A stretch of DNA of 64,000 bases from Pseudomonas sp. MPC6 (GCF_006094435.1 NZ_CP034783.1:5235001-5299000); one strand, 5' to 3'. Shown: positions 41,833 through 51,329, counted from the stretch's first letter. Numbers and translations: made by a program. Notes: generated by a model not told the origin, from the letters alone.

Positions 41833-43554
41833 TTATTCGTTATCTCGGCTTTTGCGGCGGTACGGGAACACGTCGATCACCTTGCCGGCCCGAATCGCCT
41901 CCTGCAGGCTTTTCCAGTAATCGGCGTTGTACAGCTCGCCATGCAGTTGATCGAATAACTTGCGCTGCCCGGCATCGGCAAACAGAAACGGTGGAAACTC
42001 TTCGGGAAACACATCCAGCGGTCCGATCGAATACCACGGCTCGGAGGCCATTTCATCTTCCGGGGTACGCGGTTGCGGGATATGGCGGAAGTTGGCCTCG
42101 GTCAGGTAGCAGATTTCGTCATAGTCATAAAACACCACACGCCCGTGGCGGGTGACGCCAAAGTTCTTCAGCAGCATGTCGCCCGGAAAGATGTTCGCCG
42201 CCGCCAGCTGCTTGATCGCCAGGCCGTAATCTTCCAGCGCCTCGCGCACCTGCGCCGGGTTGGCGTGTTCCAGGTACAGGTTCAGCGGCGTCATCCGCCG
42301 CTCGGTCCAGCAGTGACGAATCAGCACCGTGTCGTCCTCCACCGACACCGTGGACGCGGCCACTTCGAGCAATTCTTCCAGGCACGCCGGCTCGAATTTG
42401 CTCAACGGGAAACGAAAGTCAGCGAATTCCTGGGTATCGGCCATGCGCCCGACCCGGTCGACGCTTTTCACCAGGCGGTACTTCTCGATCACGGTGGCGC
42501 GGTCGACGTTTTTCGACGGCGAGAAGCGGTCCTTGATGATTTTGAACACGGTAGTGAAGCCCGGCAGCGTGAACACGCTCATGACCATGCCGCGTACGCC
42601 GGGCGCCATGATGAACTGATCGTCGGTGTTGGCCAGGTGATTGATCAGTGCCCGGTAAAACTCGGATTTGCCGTGTTTGTAGAAGCCGATCGAGGTGTAC
42701 AGCTCGGCGATGTGCTTGCCCGGCAGGATGCGCTTGAGGAAACCGATGAACTCCGCCGGTACCGGCACATCCACCATGAAATACGAACGGGTGAAGGAGA
42801 AGATGATCGACACGTCCGCTTCATCGGTGATCAACGCATCGATCTGAATCCCGCGGCCTTCGCGGTGCAGCAGCGGAATCACCAAGGGCCACTGCTCGTC
42901 CTGGGTGTAGATGCGCCCCACCAGGTACGCTCCCTTGTTGCGGTAAAGCACCGAGGAAAACAGCTCGACGCTCAGCTCCGGGTCCTTGCACACCCAGTCC
43001 GGCAGGTTCTCGCGCAATTGCGCTTCGAGACGGCGCAGGTCGGCGGGCAGGTCGGCGTAATCCTCACTGAAGCGGTAATCGGCGAAAACGCTGGCGAGCA
43101 TGCCCGACAGCTGGCCTTGAGGTTTATAGGTGCGGGTTTGCGCGGCACGTGCCCGGCGCAGGCTGGGCCGGGTGGTGTGGATGAACATGCAGCCATCGCT
43201 GATCAGGTCGTGGCTGAACAGCCCGCAGAAGATCGAGTTGTACCAGGTCTCGGATAACTCATCGTCGAAGCGCAGGTCGATCAGGGTGATGTAGGCGCTC
43301 TTGACCAGCGGCCAGCAACTGTCGTCCATCAGCGTGTCGGCGTCGAAGGCGCTGCGCAGTCGCGCCACGGTTTCGCCGACTTTTTCTTCGTACAGATTGA
43401 TCCGTGCAGCCGACGCGATTTGCGCCTCCTGCCACTTGGCCTGTTCGAATCGGGCTCGGGCGCCGTCGGTGATCTGACGGAAATGCTCGCGGTAATCGTC
43501 AAAGCCGTCGAGGATCATTCGGGCGATGTCGGCGGCTGGCCAATGCTGCGGCAT
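41833..43554 (-). CDS. aceK: Isocitrate dehydrogenase kinase/phosphatase
   Basis: AceK phosphorylates and dephosphorylates isocitrate dehydrogenase and so sets flux between the citric acid cycle and the glyoxylate bypass during growth on acetate or fatty acids. The 573-residue length and the segments [64 protein letters not shown] (with the nucleotide-binding lysine), [32 protein letters not shown] (catalytic loop) and [19 protein letters not shown] are diagnostic. The ATG at 43554 follows GAGGTTTTACCT. Unlike E. coli, it is not in an aceBA operon here, as is usual for Pseudomonas. It is divergent from an EamA gene. Confidence 0.96.
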   Translation of the reverse strand: MPQHWPAADIARMILDGFDDYREHFRQITDGARARFEQAKWQEAQIASAARINLYEEKVGETVARLRSAFDADTLMDDSCWPLVKSAYITLIDLRFDDELSETWYNSIFCGLFSHDLISDGCMFIHTTRPSLRRARAAQTRTYKPQGQLSGMLASVFADYRFSEDYADLPADLRRLEAQLRENLPDWVCKDPELSVELFSSVLYRNKGAYLVGRIYTQDEQWPLVIPLLHREGRGIQIDALITDEADVSIIFSFTRSYFMVDVPVPAEFIGFLKRILPGKHIAELYTSIGFYKHGKSEFYRALINHLANTDDQFIMAPGVRGMVMSVFTLPGFTTVFKIIKDRFSPSKNVDRATVIEKYRLVKSVDRVGRMADTQEFADFRFPLSKFEPACLEELLEVAASTVSVEDDTVLIRHCWTERRMTPLNLYLEHANPAQVREALEDYGLAIKQLAAANIFPGDMLLKNFGVTRHGRVVFYDYDEICYLTEANFRHIPQPRTPEDEMASEPWYSIGPLDVFPEEFPPFLFADAGQRKLFDQLHGELYNADYWKSLQEAIRAGKVIDVFPYRRKSRDNE

Positions 43555-43684
43555 AGGTAAAACCTCGGCGGCTGATGCTGATCGTTGGAGCCTGAGCTTA
43601 GTGGCCCTGTGTGACGCAACGCAACCATTGCCTTGTACCCTGACTGGCGCGACACTTGCGCGCCAATCATGGAAGGAAACCGCT

Positions 43685-44596
43685 GTGAACCTCGTCGATA
43701 CTCTGCGTTTGCTGGCACTTGCCGCCATTTGGGGGGCGAGTTTCCTGTTCATGCGCATCATCGCCCCCGTGATTGGCACGGTGCCCACGGCTTTTTTCCG
43801 CGTGTCGATTGCGGCCGCCGGGTTGCTGGTGATCCTGGGCCTGATGCGCATCAGCTGGGACTTCAAAGGCAAACTCAAGACGGTGATGCTGCTGGGGATG
43901 ATCAACTCCGGGATTCCCGCGACCCTCTATTCCGTCGCCGCCCAAGTGCTGCCCGCCGGTTACTCGGCGATTTTCAATGCCACGACGCCGCTGATGGGGG
44001 TGTTGATCGGCGGACTGTTCTTCCATGAAAAACTCACCGCGGCCAAGGTCGGCGGGGTATTTCTCGGCCTGTTCGGCGTCGGCATCCTGACCCGGGCCGG
44101 GCCGGTGGCGTTCGACATGGACCTGTTGATGGGCGCCCTCGCCTGCCTGCTCGCCACCACCTGCTACGGTTTCGCCGGGTTCCTCGCACGCCGTTGGCTC
44201 GACCAGGCCGGCGGTCTCGACAGCCGTCTTTCGGCGCTGGGCAGCATGCTGGGCGCGACGCTGTTGTTGCTGCCGCTGTTTGGCTACAGCGTGATCAGCC
44301 AACCGCCTGCGAGCTGGGGCGGCTGGAGTGTCTGGCTGTCGTTGCTGGGGTTGGGGCTGGTATGTACCGCGTTGGCGTACATTATTTACTTCCGCCTGCT
44401 CAGCTCGGTCGGGCCGGTGAAGTCAATGACCACGACCTTCCTGATTCCGCCGTTTGGCGTGTTGTGGGGGGCCTTGTTATTGGATGAGCCGTTGTCGATG
44501 GCGCATATTTATGGCGGGGTGTTGATTGCGGCGGCGTTGTGGATGGTGTTGAAGCCGGCTGTGGTGAAGGCTTCCAAGGTGGTTGCCCGGCAGTGA
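43685..44596 (+). CDS. EamA/DMT-family transporter
   Basis: This is a 303-residue, ten-helix protein with two EamA repeats. The first opens [32 protein letters not shown], and the second ends [46 protein letters not shown]. The motif A-x-I-W-G-x-S-F and the final P-x-x-x-x-x-x-G-x-x-x-L-x-E are typical. Substrate unknown. Translation begins at a GTG with AAGGAAACC upstream. It is divergent from aceK across 130 bp and has a REP pair after its stop. Confidence 0.87.
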   Translation: MNLVDTLRLLALAAIWGASFLFMRIIAPVIGTVPTAFFRVSIAAAGLLVILGLMRISWDFKGKLKTVMLLGMINSGIPATLYSVAAQVLPAGYSAIFNATTPLMGVLIGGLFFHEKLTAAKVGGVFLGLFGVGILTRAGPVAFDMDLLMGALACLLATTCYGFAGFLARRWLDQAGGLDSRLSALGSMLGATLLLLPLFGYSVISQPPASWGGWSVWLSLLGLGLVCTALAYIIYFRLLSSVGPVKSMTTTFLIPPFGVLWGALLLDEPLSMAHIYGGVLIAAALWMVLKPAVVKASKVVARQ

Positions 44597-44612
44597 TGCG
44601 GTGCTGTCGATT

Positions 44613-44713
44613 ACGCCTTCGCTGGCAAGCCAGCTCCTACAGAGATTGGTGTCGTACACAAAATTTGTGAGCAATACCCCATCCTGTAGGAGCTGGCTTG
44701 CCAGCGAAAGCGT
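44613..44713. repeat. REP pair with reversed (inward GTAGGAGC) orientation
   Basis: CGCCTTCGCTGGCAAGCCAGCTCCTACA comes first and TGTAGGAGCTGGCTTGCCAGCGAAAGCG second. The GTAGGAGC ends therefore face inward, as at 8292-8370. The pair lies between two convergent genes. Confidence 0.88.
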
Positions 44714-44731
44714 CAGCTCTGGCACCGACAA

Positions 44732-46312
44732 TTACAAAGGCAGGTCACTCATCTCCCCATCCACCAACCGCCGAATCCCCAGCGGATTAGCATCCTGCAA
44801 TGCCTCCGGCAACAACGCATCCGGATAATTCTGGAAGCACACCGGCCGCAGGAAACGGTCGATCGCCAGGGTCCCCACCGATGTCCCTCGCGAATCCGAC
44901 GTCGCCGGATACGGCCCGCCATGCACCATCGCTTCGCACACCTCGACCCCGGTCGGATACCCATTGAGCAGAATCCGCCCGACCTTTTCCTGCAGTAATT
45001 CCGCCAGCCAGCGATACTCCGGCAGCTCCCCGGCCTCGCCAATCAACGTCGCCGTCAGTTGCCCGCGCAGGCCCTGCAGCGCTGCCGTCAGCTGCGCCCT
45101 ATCCTCGACTTCAACGATGATGGTGGTCGGTCCGAAAACCTCTTCCTGCAGCCGTTCATCGCCCTTGAGCAACAGACTGACATCCGCCCGGAACACCTGC
45201 GGTTGAGCCTGACTGCCCTGTTGTGGCTTGCCCGCCAGATGCGTCAGTCCCGGATGTTCGTGCAGCTCGCCCAGGCCTTTGCTGTAGCTGACCAGCGCAC
45301 CGGCGTTGAGCATGGTCTGCGGCGGTTGCTGGTTCATGCTGGCGCAAAACGTTTCGACAAAGGTGCTGAACTGTGGAGAGCGCAGGCCGATCACCAACCC
45401 CGGATTGGTGCAGAACTGACCGCAACCCAGGGTCACCGAACCGGCCAGTTGCGCGGCTATCTGTTCGCCACGCACGGCGAGAGCTTCGGGCAGCAGGAAC
45501 ACCGGGTTGATGCTCGACATCTCGGCAAACACCGGGATCGGCTGCGGGCGGGACGCGGCCATCTGACTCAGGGCATTGCCGCCCTTGAGCGAACCGGTGA
45601 AACCCACGGCCTGGATCGCCGGGTGCTTGACCAGCCATTCACCGACGCCACCGCCGTAGATCATGTTGAACACGCCAGCGGGCATTTCAGTACGTTCGGC
45701 AGCGCGGATGATTGCATCCGCCACCCATTCGGCGGTCGCCATGTGGCCGCTGTGCGCCTTGAATACCACCGGGCAACCGGCGGCCAGCGCGGAAGCGGTG
45801 TCACCACCGGCGGTGGAAAATGCCAGGGGAAAGTTACTCGCGCCAAATACCGCGACCGGCCCCAAGGCGATGCGGTACTGGCGCAAATCCGGACGCGGCA
45901 ACGGCTGACGATCCGGCAGCGCCCGGTCAATCCGCGCGCTATAAAAATCACCACGGCGCAGGACCTTGGCGAACAGGCGCATCTGCCCGCTGGTGCGCCC
46001 GCGTTCACCTTGAATGCGCCCGGCCGGCAACGCGGTTTCGCGGCACACGATGGCGACGAAATCATCGCCCAAGGCATCGATTTCATCGGCAATGGCGTCG
46101 AGGAACTGCGCACGTTTTTCCGCGCTGAGGTTGCGGTAGATCGGGTAGGCAGCCGCGGCAGCATTGGCGGCGGCATCCACTTCGGCTTCGGTCGCCTGGA
46201 AGAAGCTGCCGGGCAGCGGCTCACCACTGGTCGCGTCGAGGCTTTGCAGCTGCAGGGTGCCGTTGGCGCTGCGCCGGCCGCCGATGTAGTTGTGTCCAAG
46301 TAGCGTGGTCAT
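44732..46312 (-). CDS. Alpha-ketoglutarate semialdehyde dehydrogenase
   Basis: This 526-residue aldehyde dehydrogenase belongs to the 2,5-dioxovalerate dehydrogenase subgroup. Catalytic Cys301 stands in LGCGQFCTNPGLVIG and the general-base Glu in VFAEMSSINPVFLLP. FGASNFPLAFSTAGGDTASALAAGCPVVFKAHSGH is the NADP-binding region characteristic of this subgroup. It oxidises alpha-ketoglutarate semialdehyde to 2-oxoglutarate, the last step of C5 sugar-acid routes. It lies downstream of lyxD and the FAH-fold gene on the same strand, matching PA2217. The ATG at 46312 begins MTTLLGHNYIGG. A REP pair separates it from the FAH-fold gene, which may lower or stabilise its share of the transcript. Confidence 0.9.
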   Translation of the reverse strand: MTTLLGHNYIGGRRSANGTLQLQSLDATSGEPLPGSFFQATEAEVDAAANAAAAAYPIYRNLSAEKRAQFLDAIADEIDALGDDFVAIVCRETALPAGRIQGERGRTSGQMRLFAKVLRRGDFYSARIDRALPDRQPLPRPDLRQYRIALGPVAVFGASNFPLAFSTAGGDTASALAAGCPVVFKAHSGHMATAEWVADAIIRAAERTEMPAGVFNMIYGGGVGEWLVKHPAIQAVGFTGSLKGGNALSQMAASRPQPIPVFAEMSSINPVFLLPEALAVRGEQIAAQLAGSVTLGCGQFCTNPGLVIGLRSPQFSTFVETFCASMNQQPPQTMLNAGALVSYSKGLGELHEHPGLTHLAGKPQQGSQAQPQVFRADVSLLLKGDERLQEEVFGPTTIIVEVEDRAQLTAALQGLRGQLTATLIGEAGELPEYRWLAELLQEKVGRILLNGYPTGVEVCEAMVHGGPYPATSDSRGTSVGTLAIDRFLRPVCFQNYPDALLPEALQDANPLGIRRLVDGEMSDLPL

Positions 46313-46339
46313 TTCGCATTTCCTTGATCGATGGCAGAC

Positions 46340-46429
46340 CCTGTAGGAGCGAGCTTGCTCGCGAAAGAGGTACATCCGACACATTTTCTGTGCCTGTACG
46401 ACCTTCGCGAGCAAGCTCGCTCCTACAAG
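46340..46429. repeat. REP pair inside the lyx operon
   Basis: Arms of the GTAGGAGCGAGCTTGCTCGCGAA type fill the 120-bp space between the FAH-fold gene (stop at 46433) and the dehydrogenase gene (start 46312), which run in the same direction. Confidence 0.9.
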
Positions 46430-46432
46430 GGG

Positions 46433-47428
46433 TCAGAGTGTGCGCACCTGGCCGATGGCCAATGGTTGGGCGCTTTCGCCGATGCCGTTTTCCAGCGCTG
46501 CGCCGAACTCATCGAGGCTGATCTGGAAGCGATCCCCCGGCTGGGTTTTCACCCCGTCGGCAAACGATAGCGTGGCGGTGCCGAAGTAATGCACGTGGAC
46601 ATCGCCCGGACGCAGGAACTGCGCGTATTTGAAGTGGTGGAATTCGAGGTTGGCAAGGCTGTGGCACATGTTGTCTTCGCCGCTGAGAAACTCCTGTTCC
46701 CAGATCGTTTCACCGTTGCGCGTGATGCGGCTGGTGCCCGCCAGGTGCCTGGGCAGTTCACCGACCCGCAGTTCCGGGCCATAGGCACAGAAGCGCAGTT
46801 TCGAATGGGCGAGGTACAGGTAATTGCGCCGCTCCATCACATGGTCGGAGAACTCGTTGCCCAGGGCAAAACCGACCCGATACGGCTGGCCGTCGTCGCC
46901 GATCACATAGAGACCGGTGAGCTCCGGTTCTTCGCCGGCATCTTCGGCAAACGGTGGCACCGGGAAGTCCGCGCCGGGGCGCACGACGATGCTGCCATCG
47001 CCCTTGTAGAACCATTCCGGCTGCGCACCGACCTGGCCGGCCGCTGGTTTGCCGCCCTCCAGGCCCCATCTGAAGATGCGCATGGTGTCGGTCATGCCGG
47101 CTTCGACCGCTCCGTCCTGCTGGTGCATCTTGTCCCGCGCCGAGGCGCTGCCCAAATGGGTCAGGCCAGTGCCGCTGATCAGGCAATGGGCCGGGTCTTC
47201 GTGGTCCAGCGGCGGCAGGACGTTGCCCTGTTGCAACAGTTGCGCGTAATCCGGGCCGGGCTCGGTGCCGCGCTGGGCGACCTCTTCTTGCAGGCTGCGC
47301 TGGGCGCGGATCGCCGCGAGTGCCAGTGCACGGGTGCTGCGGGTGTCGCGCACTACCTGGACCTGGGAACCTTCGACGAGACCGACCTGGCGCTCCCCGG
47401 CAGTGTTTTCATATTGAATCAGGCGCAT
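46433..47428 (-). CDS. FAH-fold dehydratase, probably 2-keto-3-deoxy-L-lyxonate dehydratase
   Basis: This 331-residue protein is of the AraD1/GguC branch of the fumarylacetoacetate-hydrolase fold. The metal-site region is seen in YRVGFALGNEFSDHVMERRNYLYLAHSKLR (E-F-x-D-H) and in the preceding HLGSASARDKMHQ. The position between lyxD and the semialdehyde dehydrogenase fits the second step of L-lyxonate breakdown, dehydration of 2-keto-3-deoxy-L-lyxonate to alpha-ketoglutarate semialdehyde. I believe an FAH-fold protein at this place in P. aeruginosa (PA2216) was given that role; here it is inferred. The ATG at 47428 follows GGAGGGCC. The gap to lyxD is 56 bp, so the genes share a transcript. 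Confidence 0.75.
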   Translation of the reverse strand: MRLIQYENTAGERQVGLVEGSQVQVVRDTRSTRALALAAIRAQRSLQEEVAQRGTEPGPDYAQLLQQGNVLPPLDHEDPAHCLISGTGLTHLGSASARDKMHQQDGAVEAGMTDTMRIFRWGLEGGKPAAGQVGAQPEWFYKGDGSIVVRPGADFPVPPFAEDAGEEPELTGLYVIGDDGQPYRVGFALGNEFSDHVMERRNYLYLAHSKLRFCAYGPELRVGELPRHLAGTSRITRNGETIWEQEFLSGEDNMCHSLANLEFHHFKYAQFLRPGDVHVHYFGTATLSFADGVKTQPGDRFQISLDEFGAALENGIGESAQPLAIGQVRTL

Positions 47429-47484
47429 GTCCGGCCCTCCAGAAAGTCGTGGATGTGTGGCGAGGCAATCCCCTCGCCACAGGA

Positions 47485-48660
47485 TCACTCGATGATGTTG
47501 AAGTCGCCGAGGTACTCATCGGAGATTTCCAGGCCCAGGCCCGGCTTGTTGTCGTCGAGCTGGATGTAGCCGTTGACCGGTTGTGGTTCGCCCTTGAACA
47601 CGTAGTAAAAGAGTTCGTTGCCGACCTCGACATCGAACACCGGGAAGAACTCGGCCATCGGCGAGGCGGTGGTGGACATGGTCAGGTGGTAGTTGTGCAT
47701 CTGCCCGGCGTGCGGGATCACCGGTACTGACCAGGCTTCGGCCATGGCGTTGATCTTGCGCGCGGCAGTGATGCCGCCGACGCGGTTGGTGTCGTACTGG
47801 ATCACGTCGATGGCGCGGCGTTCCAGCAGGTCCTTGAAGCCGTAGGAGGTGAATTCATGCTCGCCGCCGGAGATCGGCATGATCCCCATTTTCTTCAGCT
47901 CGATATAACCCTCGATGTCGTCGGCGATCACCGGTTCTTCAAGCCAGCGTGGTTCGAACTCGGCCAGTTTTGGCAACATGCGGCGCGCATATTCCAGGGT
48001 CCAGCCCATGTAGCATTCGAGCATGATGTCGATGTCCGGGCCGGCCAGTTCACGCAGCGCCCGCACTTGTTCGATGTTTTTGCGCATGCCCGCCGGGCCA
48101 TCCTTCGGTCCATAGCCGAAACGCATTTTCAGCGCGGTGAAGCCCTGGTTCAGATAACCCTGGGCTTCTTCGAGGAACAGGTCGAGGTTGTCGTTGGCGT
48201 AGAGCTTGGAGGCGTAGGTCCAGATCTTTTCCTTGGTCCGCCCGCCGAGCAGTTTGAACACCGGCTTGTTCACGGCTTTGCCCATGATGTCCCAGATGGC
48301 GATGTCGATCGCCGAGATCGCCGCCATGCCGATGCCTTTGCGGCCCCAGGCGTGGCTCTGACGGTACATTTTCTGCCAGATGTATTCGTTGTCGAACGGG
48401 TCTTCGCCAATGGCGATCGGTGCCAGGTAGGTGTCGATGATTTCCTTGGCCACACGCGGCGCCAGGGCGCAGTTACCGATGCCGACAAGACCGGTGTCGG
48501 TCTCGACTTCCACCACCAGCCAGCCATGGAAACGGAACGAGCCCATGGCGTCGCCGCGTTCGAACAGGATGTCGCTGGCATTGGTGCAGAAGTGCGCTTG
48601 CGGGGGGACGACTTTGCCTTTCCACTCGAAAACGCGGGTTCGGATGGCTTTGATTTTCAT
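47485..48660 (-). CDS. lyxD: L-lyxonate dehydratase (enolase superfamily)
   Basis: This 391-residue protein is of the mandelate racemase subgroup. It has an N-terminal capping domain and a barrel with the KxR motif K178-M-R180 ([10 protein letters not shown]) at the end of the second strand. Metal ligands come from [14 protein letters not shown] and ISGGEHEF, and the catalytic His317 is in [14 protein letters not shown], with Asp in [11 protein letters not shown] before it. L-lyxonate dehydratases are defined by this KxR and the His-Asp dyad; the numbering nearly equals the described His316 and Arg179. It removes water from L-lyxonate to give 2-keto-3-deoxy-L-lyxonate. It heads the minus-strand operon with the FAH-fold and dehydrogenase genes. 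A LysR-type operator lies about 150 bp upstream. Confidence 0.85.
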   Translation of the reverse strand: MKIKAIRTRVFEWKGKVVPPQAHFCTNASDILFERGDAMGSFRFHGWLVVEVETDTGLVGIGNCALAPRVAKEIIDTYLAPIAIGEDPFDNEYIWQKMYRQSHAWGRKGIGMAAISAIDIAIWDIMGKAVNKPVFKLLGGRTKEKIWTYASKLYANDNLDLFLEEAQGYLNQGFTALKMRFGYGPKDGPAGMRKNIEQVRALRELAGPDIDIMLECYMGWTLEYARRMLPKLAEFEPRWLEEPVIADDIEGYIELKKMGIMPISGGEHEFTSYGFKDLLERRAIDVIQYDTNRVGGITAARKINAMAEAWSVPVIPHAGQMHNYHLTMSTTASPMAEFFPVFDVEVGNELFYYVFKGEPQPVNGYIQLDDNKPGLGLEISDEYLGDFNIIE

Positions 48661-48803
48661 GAATACAGTTCCTTGCGCTGCCGGCTTTTTGTAGTTGTCG
48701 GGTCGCTGCGCGGAGCCGCTCGTACGGGCCGGTCCGGGCATTCGATGGAGCGACTTTAGCCAGCGCCTGGGGGTGACGGATAATCACTTATGCGTATCCG
48801 GCG

Positions 48804-48818
48804 ATAACCTGGGGTGAT
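48804..48818. promoter_or_regulatory. LysR-type operator upstream of lyxD
   Basis: ATAACC-TGG-GGTGAT matches the palindrome ATARCC-N3-GGYTAT found twice at 51186-51329, with one base off. A CGGTTATC half-site follows at 48828-48835 and GGTTATC again near 48846, as in recognition plus activation sites of LysR regulators. Confidence 0.55.
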
Positions 48819-48870
48819 AGCAAAAACCGGTTATCCGCTAGATCGGGTTATCAGACACCACACAAAAAAA

Positions 48871-48960
48871 GTAGGAGCTGGCTTGCCAGCGAAAGCGGTC
48901 TGACAGTCACCTTGTGTGTGTCTGTCAGACCGCCTTCGCTGGCAAGCCAGCTCCTACAGG
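48871..48960. repeat. REP pair upstream of lyxD
   Basis: Arms of the GTAGGAGCTGGCTTGCCAGCGAA type enclose a spacer that is itself palindromic (GGTCTGACAGTCACC...TGTCAGACC). The 478-bp region 48661-49138 holds this pair, a second one, and the lyxD operator, but no supported gene. Confidence 0.9.
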
Positions 48961-49001
48961 GGGTTTGCGTTGATCAGAAAAAGCGGGCAGCGCCAGCAAT
49001 T

Positions 49002-49095
49002 CCTGTGGGAGCGAGCTTGCTCGCGATAGCGGTCTGACAGTCACCTCATATGTGGCTGTCAGGCCGTCTTCGCTGGAAAGCCAGCTCCTACAGGG
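49002..49095. repeat. Hybrid REP pair
   Basis: The left arm is of the GTGGGAGCGAGCTTGCTCGCGA type and the right arm of the CTTCGCTGGAAAGCCAGCTCCTACA type, with its own palindrome broken by CA to AA. The spacer GGTCTGACAGTCACCT resembles that of the neighbouring pair, suggesting exchange between them. Confidence 0.8.
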
Positions 49096-49138
49096 TCCAG
49101 GGTGGACAAAGGATTGGTGTTGTTTCAGAGACCGGGTG

Positions 49139-50143
49139 TCAGTAGCTGTTGGCCCCCATCCGGCAGGCAATCTCGAACGCCTGACGGATCGCTCCGACAT
49201 TCGCCTTGCCTTGCCCCGCGATATCGAACGCGGTGCCGTGGGCCGGCGTGGTAATCGGGATCGGCAACCCGCCTTGCACCGTCACGCCACGGGAGAACCC
49301 CATCAACTTGATCGCGATCTGTCCCTGGTCGTGATACATGGTCACCACTGCGTCGAAGGCACTGGCATCGCCCTGCACCTTGAGGAAAATCGTATCGCCG
49401 GGATAGGGGCCTTCAGCCGCAATCCCCAGCGCCTGGGCCGAGCGAACTGCCGGGCCAATGATGTCCAGCTCTTCGCGCCCGAACGAGCCGTTATCGCCGT
49501 TGTGCGGATTCAACCCACACACACCGATGCGCGGTTTCTCCAGGCCGTTGCGCTTGAGCGCAGTGTCAATCAGTTGGATCGCCTCCACTACCCGCGCCTG
49601 GGTGAGCATGCCCGGCACATCGGCCAGGGCGACGTGGGACGTCACCCGGGAAGTCCAGAGGTTATCGAGCACGTTGAATTCGCAGAACGGTCCATGGAAA
49701 TCCAGCAGCTCGGCGAACCAGTGCAGCTCGTCGCTGTGGGCCATGCCGGCCATGTGCAATGAGGTCTTGTTGAGCGGCCCGAACAGCACCGCGTCGGTAG
49801 CGCCGGCCTCGGTCAGGCGCAAGGCCTTTTCCAGGGTGTCGAGGCTGTAGCGGCCGCCGATGACACTGGCTTCACTGCGCGCAAATTCGCCAATGGTGTC
49901 GCCACGAAAGTCATAGAACAGCGGCGTGTCATCGTCAAAGTCCAACTGGTCCAGAGACTCGACGCGACGATACGGAAATTCCGTCCCGGCGATGCGCATG
50001 CCACGGCGCATTTCCGCCTCGTCGGCAATCAGAATCACATTGGCCTGGCTGCGCACTTCGGGCTCGCCGAGCAGGCGGGCGATCAGTTCCGGGCCGATGC
50101 CCGCCGGGTCACCCAGGACCATGGCGATGGTTGTCTTGTTCAT
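49139..50143 (-). CDS. PdxA-like 4-phosphate (or diol) dehydrogenase in the lyx locus
   Basis: This 334-residue protein of the PdxA/PdxA2 family opens IAMVLGDPAGIGPELIARLL. The metal histidines are in MAHSDELHWFAELL, TMYHDQGQIAIKLMGF and TPAHGTAFDIAGQGKANVGA. Housekeeping PdxA makes vitamin B6, but relatives oxidise D-erythronate or L-threonate 4-phosphate or diol acids. The setting among sugar-acid genes, with no other B6 gene, points to a catabolic role, like PA2212 in the matching P. aeruginosa locus. The usual partner kinase (DUF1537) is absent here, so a phosphorylated substrate is not assured. Its ATG overlaps the stop of the amidohydrolase gene (ATGA), showing coupling. Confidence 0.8.
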   Translation of the reverse strand: MNKTTIAMVLGDPAGIGPELIARLLGEPEVRSQANVILIADEAEMRRGMRIAGTEFPYRRVESLDQLDFDDDTPLFYDFRGDTIGEFARSEASVIGGRYSLDTLEKALRLTEAGATDAVLFGPLNKTSLHMAGMAHSDELHWFAELLDFHGPFCEFNVLDNLWTSRVTSHVALADVPGMLTQARVVEAIQLIDTALKRNGLEKPRIGVCGLNPHNGDNGSFGREELDIIGPAVRSAQALGIAAEGPYPGDTIFLKVQGDASAFDAVVTMYHDQGQIAIKLMGFSRGVTVQGGLPIPITTPAHGTAFDIAGQGKANVGAIRQAFEIACRMGANSY

Positions 50144-51096
50144 GCTTCACTCCTCAAGGGTTCTGGCCCTGTCCGGTCGATGGCGCAAGGCTCGCAACGA
50201 TAGACCCGCTGCGCGTTGCTGTAGAACAGTCGCTCCTGATCGGCCCGCGGCAGATCGGCAACAATGGATTTGAAACCGTTGTAAATGTCATTGAATGAGC
50301 CGCACAACCCGTCCACTGGAAAGTTGCTGGCGAACATCACTCGACCGGGACCGTACATCGCGATCACTTCGCGCACGATCCAGGCATTGTCCTTGGCGCG
50401 CCATGCCTGGCCGCGCTGCCCAAGGCCGGAGATTTTCACCTGCACGTTCGGCCATTGGGCCAGCCGCGCCATCGCCAGACGCCAACCCGCCAGGCCCTCG
50501 GCACTGCGGTCGCTCGGCAACCCGGCGTGATTGAGAATCAGCGTGGTGCCGGGAAAGTCCCGGGCCAATCGTTCGGCTTCGTGCAAGTTCCACCACGGTG
50601 TCTGCAAATCGAAGTGCAGCCCCAGGCCTTGCAGTGCAGCGAAACTGCGTCGCCAATGCTCGTCGCTCATCAGGCTGCGCACATGGCCTACCTGCGCCGG
50701 CGTGGTCGGGCCGCCGGGTTTGTGGCGAACGCTGCGCACGCACTTGTAACTCGCTTGCTCGGTCATTACCGCAATGGCGTCGGGATGGTCCAGCCAGGCC
50801 TGGGCGACGATTGCATTCGGTACGCCGTAGCGGGCCGCCAGCTGTTCGATGAAGCGGGTTTCGCCAATCGGGTCTTGCGGGTCCCATTCGGTCTCGATAT
50901 ACACCGTCTTCACCACATCATGAGGACCGGCATCGGCGAAGTAATCCTCAGGAAAATAGCGACGCTTGAGCGCACTGTAATCACCGTAGCGAAACGGGAT
51001 GTTGGCCTCGGGCGCCAGCCAGGGATGGCCATTGATCGACGGGTCCCAGAAGTGATGATGGGCGTCGATGATCGGTCCATTCCAAAGCTCACCCAT
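50140..51096 (-). CDS. Amidohydrolase-2 family protein, possible sugar lactonase
   Basis: This 318-residue TIM-barrel amidohydrolase of the fuconolactonase/LigI-like group has the N-terminal metal motif IIDAHHHFWDP, VYIETEWDPQDP after strand 2, LILNHAGLPSD around strand 5, and a final ASNFPVDGLC that carries the late active-site region. Relatives hydrolyse sugar or dicarboxylate lactones without much metal dependence. In this locus it may open L-lyxono- or related lactones before LyxD; that is inferred. The ATG at 51096 follows GAGGTG. It is followed by the PdxA-like gene with a 4-bp overlap and is divergent from the transporter operon, with shared operators between them. Confidence 0.8.
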   Translation of the reverse strand: MGELWNGPIIDAHHHFWDPSINGHPWLAPEANIPFRYGDYSALKRRYFPEDYFADAGPHDVVKTVYIETEWDPQDPIGETRFIEQLAARYGVPNAIVAQAWLDHPDAIAVMTEQASYKCVRSVRHKPGGPTTPAQVGHVRSLMSDEHWRRSFAALQGLGLHFDLQTPWWNLHEAERLARDFPGTTLILNHAGLPSDRSAEGLAGWRLAMARLAQWPNVQVKISGLGQRGQAWRAKDNAWIVREVIAMYGPGRVMFASNFPVDGLCGSFNDIYNGFKSIVADLPRADQERLFYSNAQRVYRCEPCAIDRTGPEPLRSEA

Positions 51097-51185
51097 GGGG
51101 CACCTCGTCGAGGTTGATGATCGGTTCTGACGAGCACTATCGAAGGCCCATTGATAACCGTCCAATCAAAACTTGAGATAAGGCG

Positions 51186-51200
51186 ATAGCCTTGGGTTAT
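51186..51200. promoter_or_regulatory. LysR-type operator 1 (lyx divergent promoter)
   Basis: ATAGCC-TTG-GGTTAT is a perfect match to ATARCC-N3-GGYTAT and contains T-N11-A. It lies 90 bp from the amidohydrolase start. Confidence 0.6.
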
Positions 51201-51314
51201 GTCACGCCCTGTTTTCAGCGGGCTTTCAGGATATTGCGCCTACGCCGACTTTCCACTCAAATGGCTCTGGCGCAAAGCTCCTGGCGACATGGGCGATTTT
51301 ACTCGTAGCGACCT

Positions 51315-51329
51315 ATAACCCCAGGCTAT
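51315..51329. promoter_or_regulatory. LysR-type operator 2 (lyx divergent promoter)
   Basis: ATAACC-CCA-GGCTAT is a perfect match to the same palindrome. It lies about 118 bp from the tctC start. Confidence 0.6.

Noticed and set aside
46433..47428. A true fumarylacetoacetase of tyrosine breakdown
   Set aside because: The sequence belongs to the AraD1/GguC branch and no hmgA or maiA gene is nearby, while sugar-acid genes surround it.
49139..50143. The PdxA-like protein as the vitamin B6 enzyme PdxA
   Set aside because: In Pseudomonas the housekeeping pdxA lies with ksgA and surA. Here it is coupled to an amidohydrolase in a sugar-acid locus.
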